Assembly (NCBI RefSeq): GCF_030332225.1
Contig: NZ_JAOWIF010000035.1
Span: 186,001 to 250,000 of the forward strand
DNA length: 64,000 bases
From: Citrobacter sp. Cu233
GTDB taxonomy: Bacteria; Pseudomonadota; Gammaproteobacteria; Enterobacterales; Enterobacteriaceae
Direction of reading: 5' to 3'
Shown: positions 41,817 through 52,046 of the stretch, piece after piece
How positions within the stretch are numbered: the first letter of the stretch is position 1
Layout: every line of letters starts with the position of its first letter
Program-made: the position numbers and the translations under genes
The notes under the pieces: model-generated
Told to the model about the DNA's origin: nothing
Seen by the model: the letters and a program-made list of their open reading frames with translations, nothing else
Database searches by the model: none

Positions 41817-42995
41817 ATGTTTGATAAACGACACCGCATCACCCTATTATTTAATGCTAATAAAGCCTATGACCGCCAGGTGGTAGAGGGCGTAGGTGAA
41901 TATTTACAAGCATCGCAATCTGAATGGGATATATTCATTGAGGAAGATTTCCGTGCCCGTATTGATAATATCAAAGACTGGTTAGGCGACGGTGTTATTG
42001 CTGATTATGACGATGATGACATTGCACAATTACTTGCCGATGTCGATGTTCCCATCATCGGTGTCGGCGGTTCCTACCATCTTGAAAGCGATTATCCACC
42101 CGTCCATTACATTGCGACTGATAACCATGCACTGGTGGAAAGCGCTTTTCTGCATCTGAAAGAAAAAGGGATTAACCGATTTGCGTTTTATGGCCTCCCC
42201 GTCTCCAGCGGCAAGCGCTGGGCCGCAGAACGAGAGTATGCATTTTGCCAGTTGGTGGCAGAAGAAAAATACCGTGGCGTCGTGTATCAGGGTCTCGAAA
42301 CCGCGCCGGAATACTGGCAGCACGCGCAAAATCGACTGGCGGACTGGCTGCAAACTTTACCCCCGCAAACCGGTATTATCGCCGTGACCGATGCACGTGC
42401 GCGGCATGTTCTGCAGGCCTGCGAGCATTTGCATATCCCGGTGCCGGAAAAACTGTGTGTTATTGGGATTGATAACGAAGAACTCACCCGTTACCTGTCC
42501 CGGGTCGCTCTGTCATCCGTTGCTCAGGGCGCGCGACAGATGGGCTATCAGGCAGCAAAACTTCTGCACCGCTTACTGGCGAATGAAGAACTGCCGCTGC
42601 AACGCATTCTGGTGCCTCCGGTACGCGTCGTGAATCGTCGTTCAACCGACTATCGCTCACTGACCGATCCCGCTGTCATTCAGGCAATGCACTTTATCCG
42701 CAACCATGCCTGTAAAGGCATTAAAGTCGAGCAGGTGCTGGATGCAGTAGGGATTTCACGTTCAAATCTCGAGAAGCGCTTTAAAGACGAGGTCGGGGAG
42801 ACCATCCACGCCGTGATTCATGCCGAAAAACTGGAAAAAGCGCGTAGCCTGTTGATCTCCACAACGCTCGCGATAAACGAAATTTCACAAATGTGCGGCT
42901 ACCCGTCGTTGCAGTATTTCTATTCCGTTTTCAAGAAAGAATACGACACGACGCCAAAAGAGTACCGTGACATGAACAGTGAGGTGATGCTGTAA
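41817..42995 (+). CDS. xylR: xylose operon activator XylR
   Basis: 392 residues. N-terminal LacI/GalR-like xylose-sensing domain (about 1-270) and C-terminal AraC-type double helix-turn-helix (about 285-385, EVGETIHAVIHAEKLEKARSLL). Length equals E. coli. It activates xylAB when D-xylose binds. It sits next to xylA directly, as in Salmonella, without xylFGH. Confidence 0.96.
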   Translation: MFDKRHRITLLFNANKAYDRQVVEGVGEYLQASQSEWDIFIEEDFRARIDNIKDWLGDGVIADYDDDDIAQLLADVDVPIIGVGGSYHLESDYPPVHYIATDNHALVESAFLHLKEKGINRFAFYGLPVSSGKRWAAEREYAFCQLVAEEKYRGVVYQGLETAPEYWQHAQNRLADWLQTLPPQTGIIAVTDARARHVLQACEHLHIPVPEKLCVIGIDNEELTRYLSRVALSSVAQGARQMGYQAAKLLHRLLANEELPLQRILVPPVRVVNRRSTDYRSLTDPAVIQAMHFIRNHACKGIKVEQVLDAVGISRSNLEKRFKDEVGETIHAVIHAEKLEKARSLLISTTLAINEISQMCGYPSLQYFYSVFKKEYDTTPKEYRDMNSEVML

Positions 42996-43005
42996 GGGGA
43001 ATGGT

Positions 43006-43082
43006 GCCGGATGGCGGCTTCGCCTTATCCGGCCTACAGAGTGACTCACAGGCCCGATAAGCGTCGCGCCATCAGGCCTGTG
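43006..43082. repeat. two REP units between xylR and bax
   Basis: GCCGGATGGCGGCTTCGCCTTATCCGGC and CAGGCCCGATAAGCGTCGCGCCATCAGGCCTG, between convergent genes. Confidence 0.8.
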
Positions 43083-43085
43083 GGA

Positions 43086-43910
43086 TTACATATGCGCGGC
43101 GATTAAACGCTGGTTATCCTGGTACATCGCGAACAGATAGTTATTGTAACTCTGTCCTTTGGTGGAGTACCCCTTCAGCTTATGGATCATCGCGGTCGCT
43201 GTCACTTCCTGATCGGCTTTACGCAACTGCGCGCGCGATTTACGGAAGGAAGAGTATGCCGGGTGCGTGTTCAGGTTAATGACATAGGCATTCACCGACT
43301 CTTTTACCGATTCAAACTGTGAGTAGCCTTTCACCTTACCGGGTGCATTGTTGCAGCGGCCTTTGACACATTTCATGCCAAACAGGTTGTTATTGCTACG
43401 CGCCAGTTTCGATGTGCCCCAACCGCTTTCAGCCGCAGCCATAGTCGCCACCATACTGGTAGGAATGATGTCTACGCGCTCAAGCAGCGTATTCCATGGA
43501 ATTTTACGCGTGTTACCAGACCAGCTCACCTTGTAGCGTTTCGCGATGTCTTTCATACGCGTACGCTCAGTCGGTGACCAGCGATTCTGGTACTGCTTTG
43601 AGATCAGCCAGTTACGGTCCGCCGTAATGGCAGCATTTTGACTGGTAATATAAGGCATAACCGTCCGGAGAAACGCTTTTTTCCTTGGTGTTCCGGAAGG
43701 GTATTTTCGCAAATCAGGAAGTGAACTACTCTTTGCACTATTGCGAGAATACTCTTGTTTACTGCTTACCTGTGTATTACTTGCCTTGATTACCTGGGGC
43801 TTATGACTCGTTGTCGCCGTGTGTGTCTTTGCCAGCACCTCACCCGAAAATGCAATGGTGAGTAACATAAGAATCATTGCCCCATATCGTCGAATGGGAG
43901 TCAATATCAT
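43086..43910 (-). CDS. bax: Bax, glucosaminidase-domain protein
   Basis: 274 residues with a signal peptide (cut near GEVLAKTH) and a C-terminal mannosyl-glycoprotein endo-beta-N-acetylglucosaminidase-like domain (about 120-272). The catalytic Glu region reads AAAESGWGTSKLARSNNNLF. Likely a peptidoglycan-acting periplasmic protein. Length equals E. coli. A basic, Ser-rich linker (about 30-75) precedes the domain. Confidence 0.93.
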   Translation of the reverse strand: MILTPIRRYGAMILMLLTIAFSGEVLAKTHTATTSHKPQVIKASNTQVSSKQEYSRNSAKSSSLPDLRKYPSGTPRKKAFLRTVMPYITSQNAAITADRNWLISKQYQNRWSPTERTRMKDIAKRYKVSWSGNTRKIPWNTLLERVDIIPTSMVATMAAAESGWGTSKLARSNNNLFGMKCVKGRCNNAPGKVKGYSQFESVKESVNAYVINLNTHPAYSSFRKSRAQLRKADQEVTATAMIHKLKGYSTKGQSYNNYLFAMYQDNQRLIAAHM

Positions 43911-44226
43911 TAGGTCTCCTGGTCGGATTTAAACATTCCAACACCTTATATTTTTCACAAAAATGAGAGATGAATCTCAAATCATATCAAAAATAGCCGT
44001 CAAGAGCACCCAAAGGAATAGTCCAATTCTGAAACTATGTCACGTACAAACCGTTCCGGGTGCTGTTAATTCGAAGGAAATGTGGAGGTTATCGCAAAAT
44101 CAGGTCGTTTTTTGCGCGTGATCGCTCACCCTCATCTCTCATCCTGGCAGAATCAACGCTAAGGATGAGTTTCCGGTCTGATTTCACTGGCAAACTGGCG
44201 TAAATCGCAGCATCAAGGACAGCATT
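43911..44226. promoter_or_regulatory. divergent bax/malS region with MalT boxes
   Basis: 316 bp without a gene. Facing MalT hexamers TCATCC (44139-44144) and GGATGA (44163-44168) lie 59-88 bp before the malS ATG, supporting MalT activation of malS. The bax side is AT-rich. Confidence 0.65.
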
Positions 44227-46257
44227 ATGAAACTTGCCGCCGTTGCGCTGGTATTACTGCCCGGCATTGCCATCGCCTCATCATGGACTTCTCAGGGTTT
44301 CCCTACTTTCGAAGTGGAAGGTACGGGTAAATTTGTCAGCCATGCAGCGTTGACGAAGGGTACTCGCCCTTTGACCCTGAATTTTGACCAACAGTGCTGG
44401 CAGCCTACAGATGCCATTAAACTCAATCAGATGCTGTCGCTAAAACCCTGTGAAGGCACACCGCCGCAGTGGCGTTTATTTAAAGACGGCGATTACACAT
44501 TGGAAGTCGATACCCGCTCCGGTACACCGACGCTAATGCTGTCAGTAAAAAACGTGGCTGATGCCGTCACCGCCCAGATCCGCCAGTGTCCAAAATGGGA
44601 TGGCTCGCCGCTGACGCTGGATGTGAGCCAGACATTCCCGGAAGGCACCGTGGTACGCGATTACTATAGCCAGCAAACGGCAACGGTGAAAAACGGAACC
44701 ATTACCCTGCAACCCGACGCGGCCAGTAATGGACTTTTACTGTTAGAACGGGCGGAAACAAATGCACCCGCCGCTTTCGACTGGCACAACGCCACGGTGT
44801 ATTTCGTACTGACAGACCGCTTTGAAAACGGCGATCCGACTAATGATCACAGCTATGGACGTCGCAATGACGGTATGCAGGAGATTGGTACCTTTCATGG
44901 CGGCGATTTACGCGGTCTTGCCAGCAAGCTCGACTACCTGCAACGGTTGGGGGTAAACGCCCTGTGGATCAGCGCCCCGTTTGAGCAGATTCACGGCTGG
45001 GTTGGCGGTGGCACTAAAGGCGATTTCCCGCACTACGCCTATCACGGTTACTACACCCAGGACTGGACCACGCTCGACGCCAATATGGGTAACGAGACCG
45101 ACCTGCGTGCACTGGTTGACGGCGCGCATCAACGCGGCATCCGCATTCTGTTCGATGTTGTCATGAATCATACCGGTTACGCCACACTGGCTGATATGCA
45201 GGAGTACCAGTTTGGGGCGTTGTACTTGTCAGGTGAGGAACTGAAAAAAACGCTCGGTGAACGCTGGACGGACTGGAAACCCGTGTCCGGGCAGAGCTGG
45301 CACAGCTTTAATGATTACATCAACTTCAGTGATAAAGCCGCGTGGGAAAAGTGGTGGGGAAAAAAGTGGATCCGCACAGACATTGGCGACTACGACAATC
45401 CGGGTTTTGACGACCTGACCATGTCGCTGGCTTTCCTGCCCGATCTGAAAACGGAGTCTACTACGCCTTCGGGTTTGCCGAATTTTTATCAACACAAGCC
45501 GGATACCCGCGCCAAAGCCATCCCTGATTATACACCACGAGATTATCTGATTCACTGGCTCAGCCAGTGGGTGCGTGACTACGGCATTGACGGATTTCGG
45601 GTCGATACCGCAAAACATGTCGAGCTTCCGGCCTGGCAACAGCTAAAAGCGCAGGCCAGCTCAGCGTTGGCCGAATGGAAGAAAGCGAATCCAGACAAAG
45701 CGCTGGATGATAAACCCTTCTGGATGACCGGCGAGGCCTGGGGACATGGCGTCATGCAAAGCGATTATTACCGCCACGGTTTCGATGCGATGATCAATTT
45801 TGACTATCAGGAGCAGGCGGCCAGGGCCGTCGATTGTCTGGCGAATATCGATCTCACCTGGCAGCAAATGGCGGATAAATTGCAGGATTTTAACGTCCTG
45901 AGCTATCTCTCATCACACGATACCCGGCTGTTCCGTGAAGGTGGAGACAAAGCCGCCGAACTGTTGTTGCTGGCCCCTGGCGCGGTACAACTTTTTTACG
46001 GTGACGAGTCGGCACGCCCCTTCGGCCCAACCGGCTCAGACCCGTTACAAGGTACACGCTCGCAGATGAACTGGCAGGACGTTAGCGGGAAATCTGCCGC
46101 CAGCGTCGCGCACTGGCAGCGCATTAGCCAGTTCAGAGCACGGCATCCCGCCATCGGAGCGGGTAAACAAACCACGCTTTCATTAAAGCAGGGATACGGA
46201 TTTATCCGCGAACACGGCGACGATAAAGTCATGGTCGTGTGGGCCGGCCACCCCTGA
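44227..46257 (+). CDS. malS: periplasmic alpha-amylase MalS
   Basis: 676 residues, signal peptide cut near AIASSWTS. GH13 catalytic domain (about 190-600): DGFRVDTAKHVE (nucleophile Asp), MTGEAWGHG (acid Glu), YLSSHDTR (Asp). It trims long maltodextrins so they can enter through MalEFGK. Length equals E. coli. The stop TGA follows a CCCC run; losing one C would extend the protein by 34 residues to 46360. Confidence 0.95.
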   Translation: MKLAAVALVLLPGIAIASSWTSQGFPTFEVEGTGKFVSHAALTKGTRPLTLNFDQQCWQPTDAIKLNQMLSLKPCEGTPPQWRLFKDGDYTLEVDTRSGTPTLMLSVKNVADAVTAQIRQCPKWDGSPLTLDVSQTFPEGTVVRDYYSQQTATVKNGTITLQPDAASNGLLLLERAETNAPAAFDWHNATVYFVLTDRFENGDPTNDHSYGRRNDGMQEIGTFHGGDLRGLASKLDYLQRLGVNALWISAPFEQIHGWVGGGTKGDFPHYAYHGYYTQDWTTLDANMGNETDLRALVDGAHQRGIRILFDVVMNHTGYATLADMQEYQFGALYLSGEELKKTLGERWTDWKPVSGQSWHSFNDYINFSDKAAWEKWWGKKWIRTDIGDYDNPGFDDLTMSLAFLPDLKTESTTPSGLPNFYQHKPDTRAKAIPDYTPRDYLIHWLSQWVRDYGIDGFRVDTAKHVELPAWQQLKAQASSALAEWKKANPDKALDDKPFWMTGEAWGHGVMQSDYYRHGFDAMINFDYQEQAARAVDCLANIDLTWQQMADKLQDFNVLSYLSSHDTRLFREGGDKAAELLLLAPGAVQLFYGDESARPFGPTGSDPLQGTRSQMNWQDVSGKSAASVAHWQRISQFRARHPAIGAGKQTTLSLKQGYGFIREHGDDKVMVVWAGHP

Positions 46258-46433
46258 TCCCAACAAGCTTCTCGTACTCAACAGCACGGGAAGCCAGATT
46301 CAATATAAAAAACTATCCAGCAAAAAATCTGCAGCACAAAACATCAATTCGGCTCTGTAAGCCTGATTTGCACCCCACCATAGGTAGCGCTATGGTTAGC
46401 CACTTTAATACTGAGTTCGACAGACCACCTGCT

Positions 46434-47684
46434 ATGACATTCTCACTTTTTGGCGACAAATTTACCCGCCATTCAGGCATCACGCGCCTGATGGAGGACC
46501 TCAACGACGGCTTACGCACCCCAGGCGCCATCATGCTTGGCGGCGGTAATCCGGCGCAAATCCCACAGATGCAGGATTACTTCCAGTCTCTGCTGGCAGA
46601 GATGCTGGAAAACGGCAAAGTCACTGATGCGCTTTGTAATTATGACGGTCCACAAGGTAAAACCGAGCTACTGTCTGAGCTGGCGAAACTACTACGTGAG
46701 AAGCTGGGTTGGGATATCGAACCACAAAATATTGCACTGACAAATGGCAGTCAGAGCGCGTTTTTCTACTTATTCAACCTCTTCGCCGGACGTCGTGCCG
46801 ACGGAACCACCCGAAAAGTGTTGTTCCCGTTGGCACCGGAATACATTGGTTATGCCGATTCAGGGCTCGAAGAAGACCTTTTCGTTTCAGCGCGACCAAA
46901 CATTGAACTGTTACCGGAAGGCCAGTTTAAGTATCACGTTGACTTTGAACACCTGCATATCGGCGAAGAGACGGGCATGATTTGCGTGTCACGTCCGACG
47001 AACCCAACCGGCAATGTGATCACCGATGAAGAGCTGATGAAGCTGGACCGGCTGGCCAATCAGCATGGAATTCCGCTGGTTATCGATAACGCCTATGGTG
47101 TCCCATTCCCAGGCATCATTTTTAGCGAAGCGCGTCCGCTGTGGAACCCCAATATTGTACTGTGCATGAGCCTTTCCAAGCTGGGGCTGCCGGGCTCTCG
47201 CTGCGGCATCATTATTGCTAATGAAAAAATCATCACCGCCATCACCAATATGAACGGCATTATCAGCCTTGCGCCTGGCGGAATGGGTCCGGCAATCATG
47301 TGCGAAATGATTAAGCGCAACGACCTTCTGCGTCTGTCGGAGACGGTTATCAAACCGTTTTATTATCAGCGCGTTCAGGAGACGATTGCGATTATTCGCC
47401 GCTATTTATCTGAAGATCGCTGCCTGATTCATAAACCAGAAGGCGCGATTTTCCTGTGGTTATGGTTCAAGGATTTACCGATTTCCACCGAGCTGCTATA
47501 TCAGCGTCTGAAAGCACGCGGTGTCCTGATGGTTCCTGGCGACTACTTCTTCCCAGGGCTGGATAAACCCTGGCCGCATACGCATCAGTGCATGCGGATG
47601 AATTACGTACCGGAACCGGAAAAAATCGAGGCTGGCGTGAAGATTCTGGCTGAAGAGATAGAACGCGCCTGGCTGGAAGGCTGA
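46434..47684 (+). CDS. avtA: valine--pyruvate aminotransferase
   Basis: 416-residue fold-type I PLP aminotransferase (transaminase C): valine plus pyruvate to 2-ketoisovalerate plus alanine. The PLP lysine is in CMSLSKLGLPGSRCG; the substrate Arg region is MRMNYVP. The start MTFSLFGDKF at 46434 fits E. coli, though no strong ribosome site is seen there; ATG 46392 is an alternative that would add 14 residues. Confidence 0.94.
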   Translation: MTFSLFGDKFTRHSGITRLMEDLNDGLRTPGAIMLGGGNPAQIPQMQDYFQSLLAEMLENGKVTDALCNYDGPQGKTELLSELAKLLREKLGWDIEPQNIALTNGSQSAFFYLFNLFAGRRADGTTRKVLFPLAPEYIGYADSGLEEDLFVSARPNIELLPEGQFKYHVDFEHLHIGEETGMICVSRPTNPTGNVITDEELMKLDRLANQHGIPLVIDNAYGVPFPGIIFSEARPLWNPNIVLCMSLSKLGLPGSRCGIIIANEKIITAITNMNGIISLAPGGMGPAIMCEMIKRNDLLRLSETVIKPFYYQRVQETIAIIRRYLSEDRCLIHKPEGAIFLWLWFKDLPISTELLYQRLKARGVLMVPGDYFFPGLDKPWPHTHQCMRMNYVPEPEKIEAGVKILAEEIERAWLEG

Positions 47685-47718
47685 TAATTAGCCCGACCCT
47701 GGCTCGGGTCGGGCTAAT

Positions 47719-48192
47719 TCACAACGGTTGTGACCGCAGACGCTGCCGCTGAATACTAACAGCATCAATGCACTGCAACGCGCTGGTTGGGCAGGCTTCT
47801 ACACACGCCGGGCCCGTCTCACGATGCCAGCACAAATCACACTTAACCGCCTGCACCCGCGAGCGCTGTGCAACCACATTCATCGCCCCAAACGGGCAGA
47901 CCAGCATACAACTCTTACAGCCAATGCAACGCGCCTGTTCAACGAAGATATGTCCACGTTCGCGACGAATAGCGTGGGTTGGGCAGACATTGGCACAGGG
48001 TGCATCTTCACATTGGTGACAGCTAACCGCCGTGGTAAACGCATCGTCTTTAATAACCCGAATGCGCGGGGTAAAGGCGCTGGAAGAGACCGCTGCGCAA
48101 TCCTGGTTTTCCTGATGTGCGACGACGCAGGCCACTTCACAGGTACGACATCCAATACATTTCGCCGCATCCGCCATAATAAACCCGTTCAT
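47719..48192 (-). CDS. ysaA: 4Fe-4S ferredoxin-type electron carrier YsaA
   Basis: 157 residues with the HydN/DmsB-like pattern of four cysteine clusters: CIGCRTCEVAC, CHQCEDAPCANVC, CIGCKSCMLVC and CDLCWHRETGPACVEAC, enough for four 4Fe-4S clusters. Cytoplasmic electron-transfer subunit with no partner oxidoreductase next to it. Partner unknown. Confidence 0.93.
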   Translation of the reverse strand: MNGFIMADAAKCIGCRTCEVACVVAHQENQDCAAVSSSAFTPRIRVIKDDAFTTAVSCHQCEDAPCANVCPTHAIRRERGHIFVEQARCIGCKSCMLVCPFGAMNVVAQRSRVQAVKCDLCWHRETGPACVEACPTSALQCIDAVSIQRQRLRSQPL

Positions 48193-48310
48193 TGCCTTCT
48201 CCGTCGCCGTTAAAAACCACAGAGTGCCAGAGAGGCTGTCCCTGTCGCTTTGATCGGACAGGGGAAACGGTTAAATTTTGTCAGGTATGTGATCAACTCT
48301 GGCGTTTCGC

Positions 48311-48883
48311 CTAATCGCGAACGGTAAAGCCCAGTTCATTCGAAATTGCCTGAGCGGTCTCCCGCAGCGGCTCGAGTAAATTCTTCTCCCCAACCTGCTT
48401 CAGGCGAGAAGTGGAGAGTGAAATTGAAACTGAGTACGGCACGCGGCCATGAATATCAAACACCGGCACCGCAATGCAGGACACGCCCAGCTCATTCTCT
48501 TCCCGGTCCATTGCCATGCTGCTTTCACGGATCTGCGCCAGCTCATCGTACATCGCCGGTAAACCAGTAATGGTATTGCGGGTCAGTGGCTGGATAAGCT
48601 CCTGGTGGCTCTCCCAGTAAGAGGCCACATACTCCGGATGACCAAACGCCATATAAATTTTGCCCATCGCAGAGCAATACAACGGCATATGCTGACCAAT
48701 ATAGGCGCGGGTCCGCAGCATACCGGTGGTGGGTTCCAGCTTATAAATCAGAATCGCGTGGTCATCTTCGCGACTGGAAAAGTTGATCGTTTCACCGGTG
48801 GCAATATTCAGCGCTTCAAGGTGCGGCGCGGCGACAGGGATAATATTCAGTGACGACAGCGCCTTCTGCCCAACAGCGATGAA
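48311..48883 (-). pseudogene. yiaJ: yiaJ (plaR) IclR-type repressor, 5' truncated
   Basis: Only the ligand-binding part of YiaJ is left. The homologous frame begins at FIAVGQKALSSLNI (48883, about residue 86 of the 282-residue E. coli protein). It runs through MLRTRAYIGQHMPLYCSAMG to GFTVRD, stopping about six residues early. The N-terminal winged helix is gone, and the frame meets TAA about 55 bp further upstream, so no DNA-binding protein can be made. A C-terminal 136-residue product from ATG 48721 is possible but has no ribosome site that I trust. The yiaKLMNOPQRS operon it controlled is also missing. Confidence 0.88.
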
Positions 48884-48980
48884 AATGCAGATCCCGGCGA
48901 TATTAGTCCATTCGCACGGCGCGAATGCGTATTACGGGCAAAGCTGACACCACACAGCAATCATATGGCTGTAATGCTAT

Positions 48981-49010
48981 GACGGATGGCGACAGTTAGC
49001 GCCATCCGTC
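48981..49010 (-). terminator. yiaT terminator hairpin
   Basis: GACGGATGGCG / CGCCATCCGTC, 11-bp stem with an 8-base loop, about 50 bp after the yiaT stop. Confidence 0.7.
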
Positions 49011-49060
49011 AACGTATCACGAAAAAATCGCCCTCTTCCATGAGGACAAACGGGTGAGGA

Positions 49061-49801
49061 TCAGAAGCGCCAGCTCACCCCTGACAGGAAAGTGAAGCTG
49101 TCGTCGCGATCGACCATTGGGCTATTCTTAATATCATCCGGTAGCACGCTATAGTTGGCGCTTGCCAGTAACGTCAGATTAGTGGTTAACGCGTATTTAG
49201 CCGACAACCCGACATAGGGCGTCCAGCTATCGCCCGGGGAATAACTTGATAACCCGCTACGGCGGGATTCATTGCCAGATATACCGTAGTAATATTCGTT
49301 GAAATTTTCGTCATAATAAAGAACACCAACAGCCGGAGTCAGTGTCAGCTTACCCATCGGCATTTGGCGGAACAGAGACACTTCCCCTACCCAACCATTG
49401 CTGTTGTCCAGAACATCCGCCGCCGCGGAGACTTTTACGCTGCCCCATTTCTCATGGTGATACCATGCAGCACCGGCCATCGCGGTACTGTCTCGTTTGT
49501 CCAACTGCTTCATTGCATGATCGTCGTTATCGGCAGGGTCAAACTCCAGCGGCATCCACGAAGCAGTAAGACTAAATTCATTACTTTTACTCTTCGACAG
49601 AATATAGCCTAACGTTGTTTGCCTAAAATAAAATGATTCACTTTCATAACTGACAAGCGGTACTGCGTGAACATTATCATTATATCCACGATAAGGCGAT
49701 TCATTATATACAGCGCCACCGCCAATAGAAAATTCTGCGGCTGTCGCACTCGCCATAAAAGAAAAGGCAAATAGCGCCACAATATTGCGTTTAATTAACA
49801 T
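49061..49801 (-). CDS. yiaT: MipA/OmpV-family outer-membrane protein YiaT
   Basis: 246 residues with a signal peptide (cut near TATAAEFS), beta-barrel strands and the C-terminal Phe (SGVSWRF) recognised by the BAM complex. Same length as E. coli YiaT, which is normally silent and cryptic. Divergent from its likely activator yiaU. Confidence 0.93.
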   Translation of the reverse strand: MLIKRNIVALFAFSFMASATAAEFSIGGGAVYNESPYRGYNDNVHAVPLVSYESESFYFRQTTLGYILSKSKSNEFSLTASWMPLEFDPADNDDHAMKQLDKRDSTAMAGAAWYHHEKWGSVKVSAAADVLDNSNGWVGEVSLFRQMPMGKLTLTPAVGVLYYDENFNEYYYGISGNESRRSGLSSYSPGDSWTPYVGLSAKYALTTNLTLLASANYSVLPDDIKNSPMVDRDDSFTFLSGVSWRF

Positions 49802-49922
49802 GCCAACATTCCATTTTAAAATAAGCTACAAAGCGCGTGCATAATAATGCTTACAATTTCGTCGGTGCAACATCCATATTTATATAGTAATATATACAAA
49901 CATATATATATTGGGTTTGGCG

Positions 49923-50876
49923 ATGAACAAATTACAACTCAAACACCGGGAGCTGAAGATCATTTCAGTCATTGCTGCCAGTGAAAACATCAGTCACGCT
50001 GCCACCGTTCTCGGCATCGCACAGGCCAACGTCAGCAAATATCTTGCTGATTTTGAATCAAAAGTTGGGTTAAAAGTCTTCGACAGAACCACCCGACAGC
50101 TTACCCTGACACCGTTTGGGACAGCACTACTGCCCTACATTAATGACATGCTGGATAGAACCGATCAGTTAAACAATTTCATTGCGGATTATAAGCATGA
50201 AAAGCGTGGTCGCGTAACAGTATATGCACCGACAGGAATAGTGACATACTTATCGCAACATGTTATTGCAAAAATCCAGAATATTGGCGGTATTAGTCTT
50301 TCGCTAAAAACATATAATCTGGAGCGTAAAGCATTTTATGAAGGCGTCGATTTCCCTGACGACTGTGATATTTTAATTACCTATACACAACCTAAAGATG
50401 AGTCATTGGTTGCCAGTTTCATTACTAAATATGCGGTTTCTGCTTTTGCCAGTCAGGAATATCTCAATAAACATCCTATCAGTAGTCCTGAGGAACTGGA
50501 GGGTCATTCCTGTATTCTTATTGATTCAATGATGATTGATGACGCGAATATCTGGCGATTCACCTCAGGCAAAGGTAAAGAATTACAGGACTATCGTGTA
50601 ACGGGGAATTACGTCTGCGACAATACGCAGTCGGCACTGGCATTGGCACGTAACCATTTAGGCATTGTTTTTGCGCCAAATAAAAGCGTGCAAAAGGATA
50701 CCCAAGCCGGAATGTTGGTTCCGTGCTTCTCTGAACAGCATGAGTGGTGGCTGGATCTTGTGGCCATTTTCCGCAAACGCGAATATCAGCCCTGGCGAGT
50801 ACAGTTTATTCTTGATGAGATGTTAAATGAGATACGCCTGCAGCTTACTCAGGCGCAGCAACAGTCGCCTGAGTAA
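49923..50876 (+). CDS. yiaU: LysR-family regulator YiaU
   Basis: 317 residues. N-terminal LysR helix-turn-helix (about 1-60, ISHAATVLGIAQANVSKYLADF), then the substrate-binding domain. The start is taken as ATG 49923 (MNKLQLKHRE); a TTG at 49911 is open but less likely. Divergent from yiaT, which it probably controls. The intergenic region is very AT-rich (TATATA runs at 49880-49910), as expected for H-NS silencing. Confidence 0.92.
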   Translation: MNKLQLKHRELKIISVIAASENISHAATVLGIAQANVSKYLADFESKVGLKVFDRTTRQLTLTPFGTALLPYINDMLDRTDQLNNFIADYKHEKRGRVTVYAPTGIVTYLSQHVIAKIQNIGGISLSLKTYNLERKAFYEGVDFPDDCDILITYTQPKDESLVASFITKYAVSAFASQEYLNKHPISSPEELEGHSCILIDSMMIDDANIWRFTSGKGKELQDYRVTGNYVCDNTQSALALARNHLGIVFAPNKSVQKDTQAGMLVPCFSEQHEWWLDLVAIFRKREYQPWRVQFILDEMLNEIRLQLTQAQQQSPE

Positions 50877-50904
50877 GCGAGAAAGGTAAGCCAATAGCCG
50901 ACGT

Positions 50905-52041
50905 TTAGTGGTCGAGATACAGGTAATGCACCCAACTGGTCATACGCAGCAGGACTTTGCGCATCACTGAGACATGGGCAAAATGGTCTGAGTAGACCGC
51001 GACCTGGGCGTAAATACCATCAGGCAGCGCATTCAAATCCACATTCTCATTCAATTCGATTGTGGCAATCACCCCTTCTGAACCAGGCGTAGAATTCAAA
51101 GATTGCAGCGCCCCATTCGACTGATATGTCCCTCCCGGAACGGCTGGGCTAATAGCCGCCAGCTTACCGCTAAACACTTTACCCGGCAGTGCATTAAACA
51201 CCACTTCAGCTTCATCGCCGGGTTCCAGTCGCAGCAAAGAATTTTGGCGGAACTGGGCGATAATTTGCCGTTTTTGATCCGGGATAAACACCATTACCGG
51301 GCGCATCGGCAGTGCAGCGGCATAGGTTCCTGGCCGCATCAGCACCTGTGTAACGTAACCATCACTGGGTGCGCGAACCACGGTTTGGTCAAGATTAAAC
51401 TCCGCTTCAGCCAGCTGTGCTTTCAGGCTGGCAATTTGCGAATTTTCACCCAACACCAGGCTGTCTAACTGACTCTGTATTTGCTGTTGTTCGGCAATCG
51501 AGGATTTTACCGACGCTTCCTGCGCCAGATAGTTTTGCCGCGCCGCATCAATATCGCGTTCAGAGAAAGGATTCACCTTCGCCTGACTCCCCTGCGCATA
51601 GCGTTGGTAATCTTTCGCCAGCTTGTCACGTGTGGCTTTCGCCCGCTGCGTATTTGCAGCCATTTCATCCAGCTGCGCAGCAAGAGCCTGCTCTTTATGC
51701 TGTGCCGTGACAATGTCGGCTTTCAGGCGGTCAACCCGCGCCTGATAACGCCCCGGATTCAGTTTAAACAGAACTTCGCCTTTTTTAATCAACGTGTTCT
51801 TCTTATCCGTGACTTCCGTTACCACTCCTGTTACTTGCGGCACGACGGGAATAGAAATTACCGCCTTTTGTGCTTTAAATGTATAAGGGTGGTTATAATT
51901 CATCAGTAATATAAGACCACACACAATAAATATGCCACCCAATGCCGCGGTAGGTACGGTCCATTTATTGACAGGGATTTTAAAAATTTTAAATACCGAC
52001 CATGCGCAAGCCACATAGGTCAAAACGATCAGTAAATCCAT
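50905..52041 (-). CDS. yiaV: HlyD-type membrane fusion protein YiaV
   Basis: 378 residues. N-terminal membrane anchor (about 1-50, two hydrophobic stretches), biotinyl-lipoyl half domains ([12 protein letters not shown] and [17 protein letters not shown]), a long coiled coil between them (about 95-205) and a C-terminal beta domain. It belongs to the EmrA-like efflux fusion group; partner unknown. In operon with yiaW, 5 bp upstream. Paralogue of YibH, sharing long identical runs. Confidence 0.93.
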   Translation of the reverse strand: MDLLIVLTYVACAWSVFKIFKIPVNKWTVPTAALGGIFIVCGLILLMNYNHPYTFKAQKAVISIPVVPQVTGVVTEVTDKKNTLIKKGEVLFKLNPGRYQARVDRLKADIVTAQHKEQALAAQLDEMAANTQRAKATRDKLAKDYQRYAQGSQAKVNPFSERDIDAARQNYLAQEASVKSSIAEQQQIQSQLDSLVLGENSQIASLKAQLAEAEFNLDQTVVRAPSDGYVTQVLMRPGTYAAALPMRPVMVFIPDQKRQIIAQFRQNSLLRLEPGDEAEVVFNALPGKVFSGKLAAISPAVPGGTYQSNGALQSLNSTPGSEGVIATIELNENVDLNALPDGIYAQVAVYSDHFAHVSVMRKVLLRMTSWVHYLYLDH

Positions 52042-52046
52042 CGATA

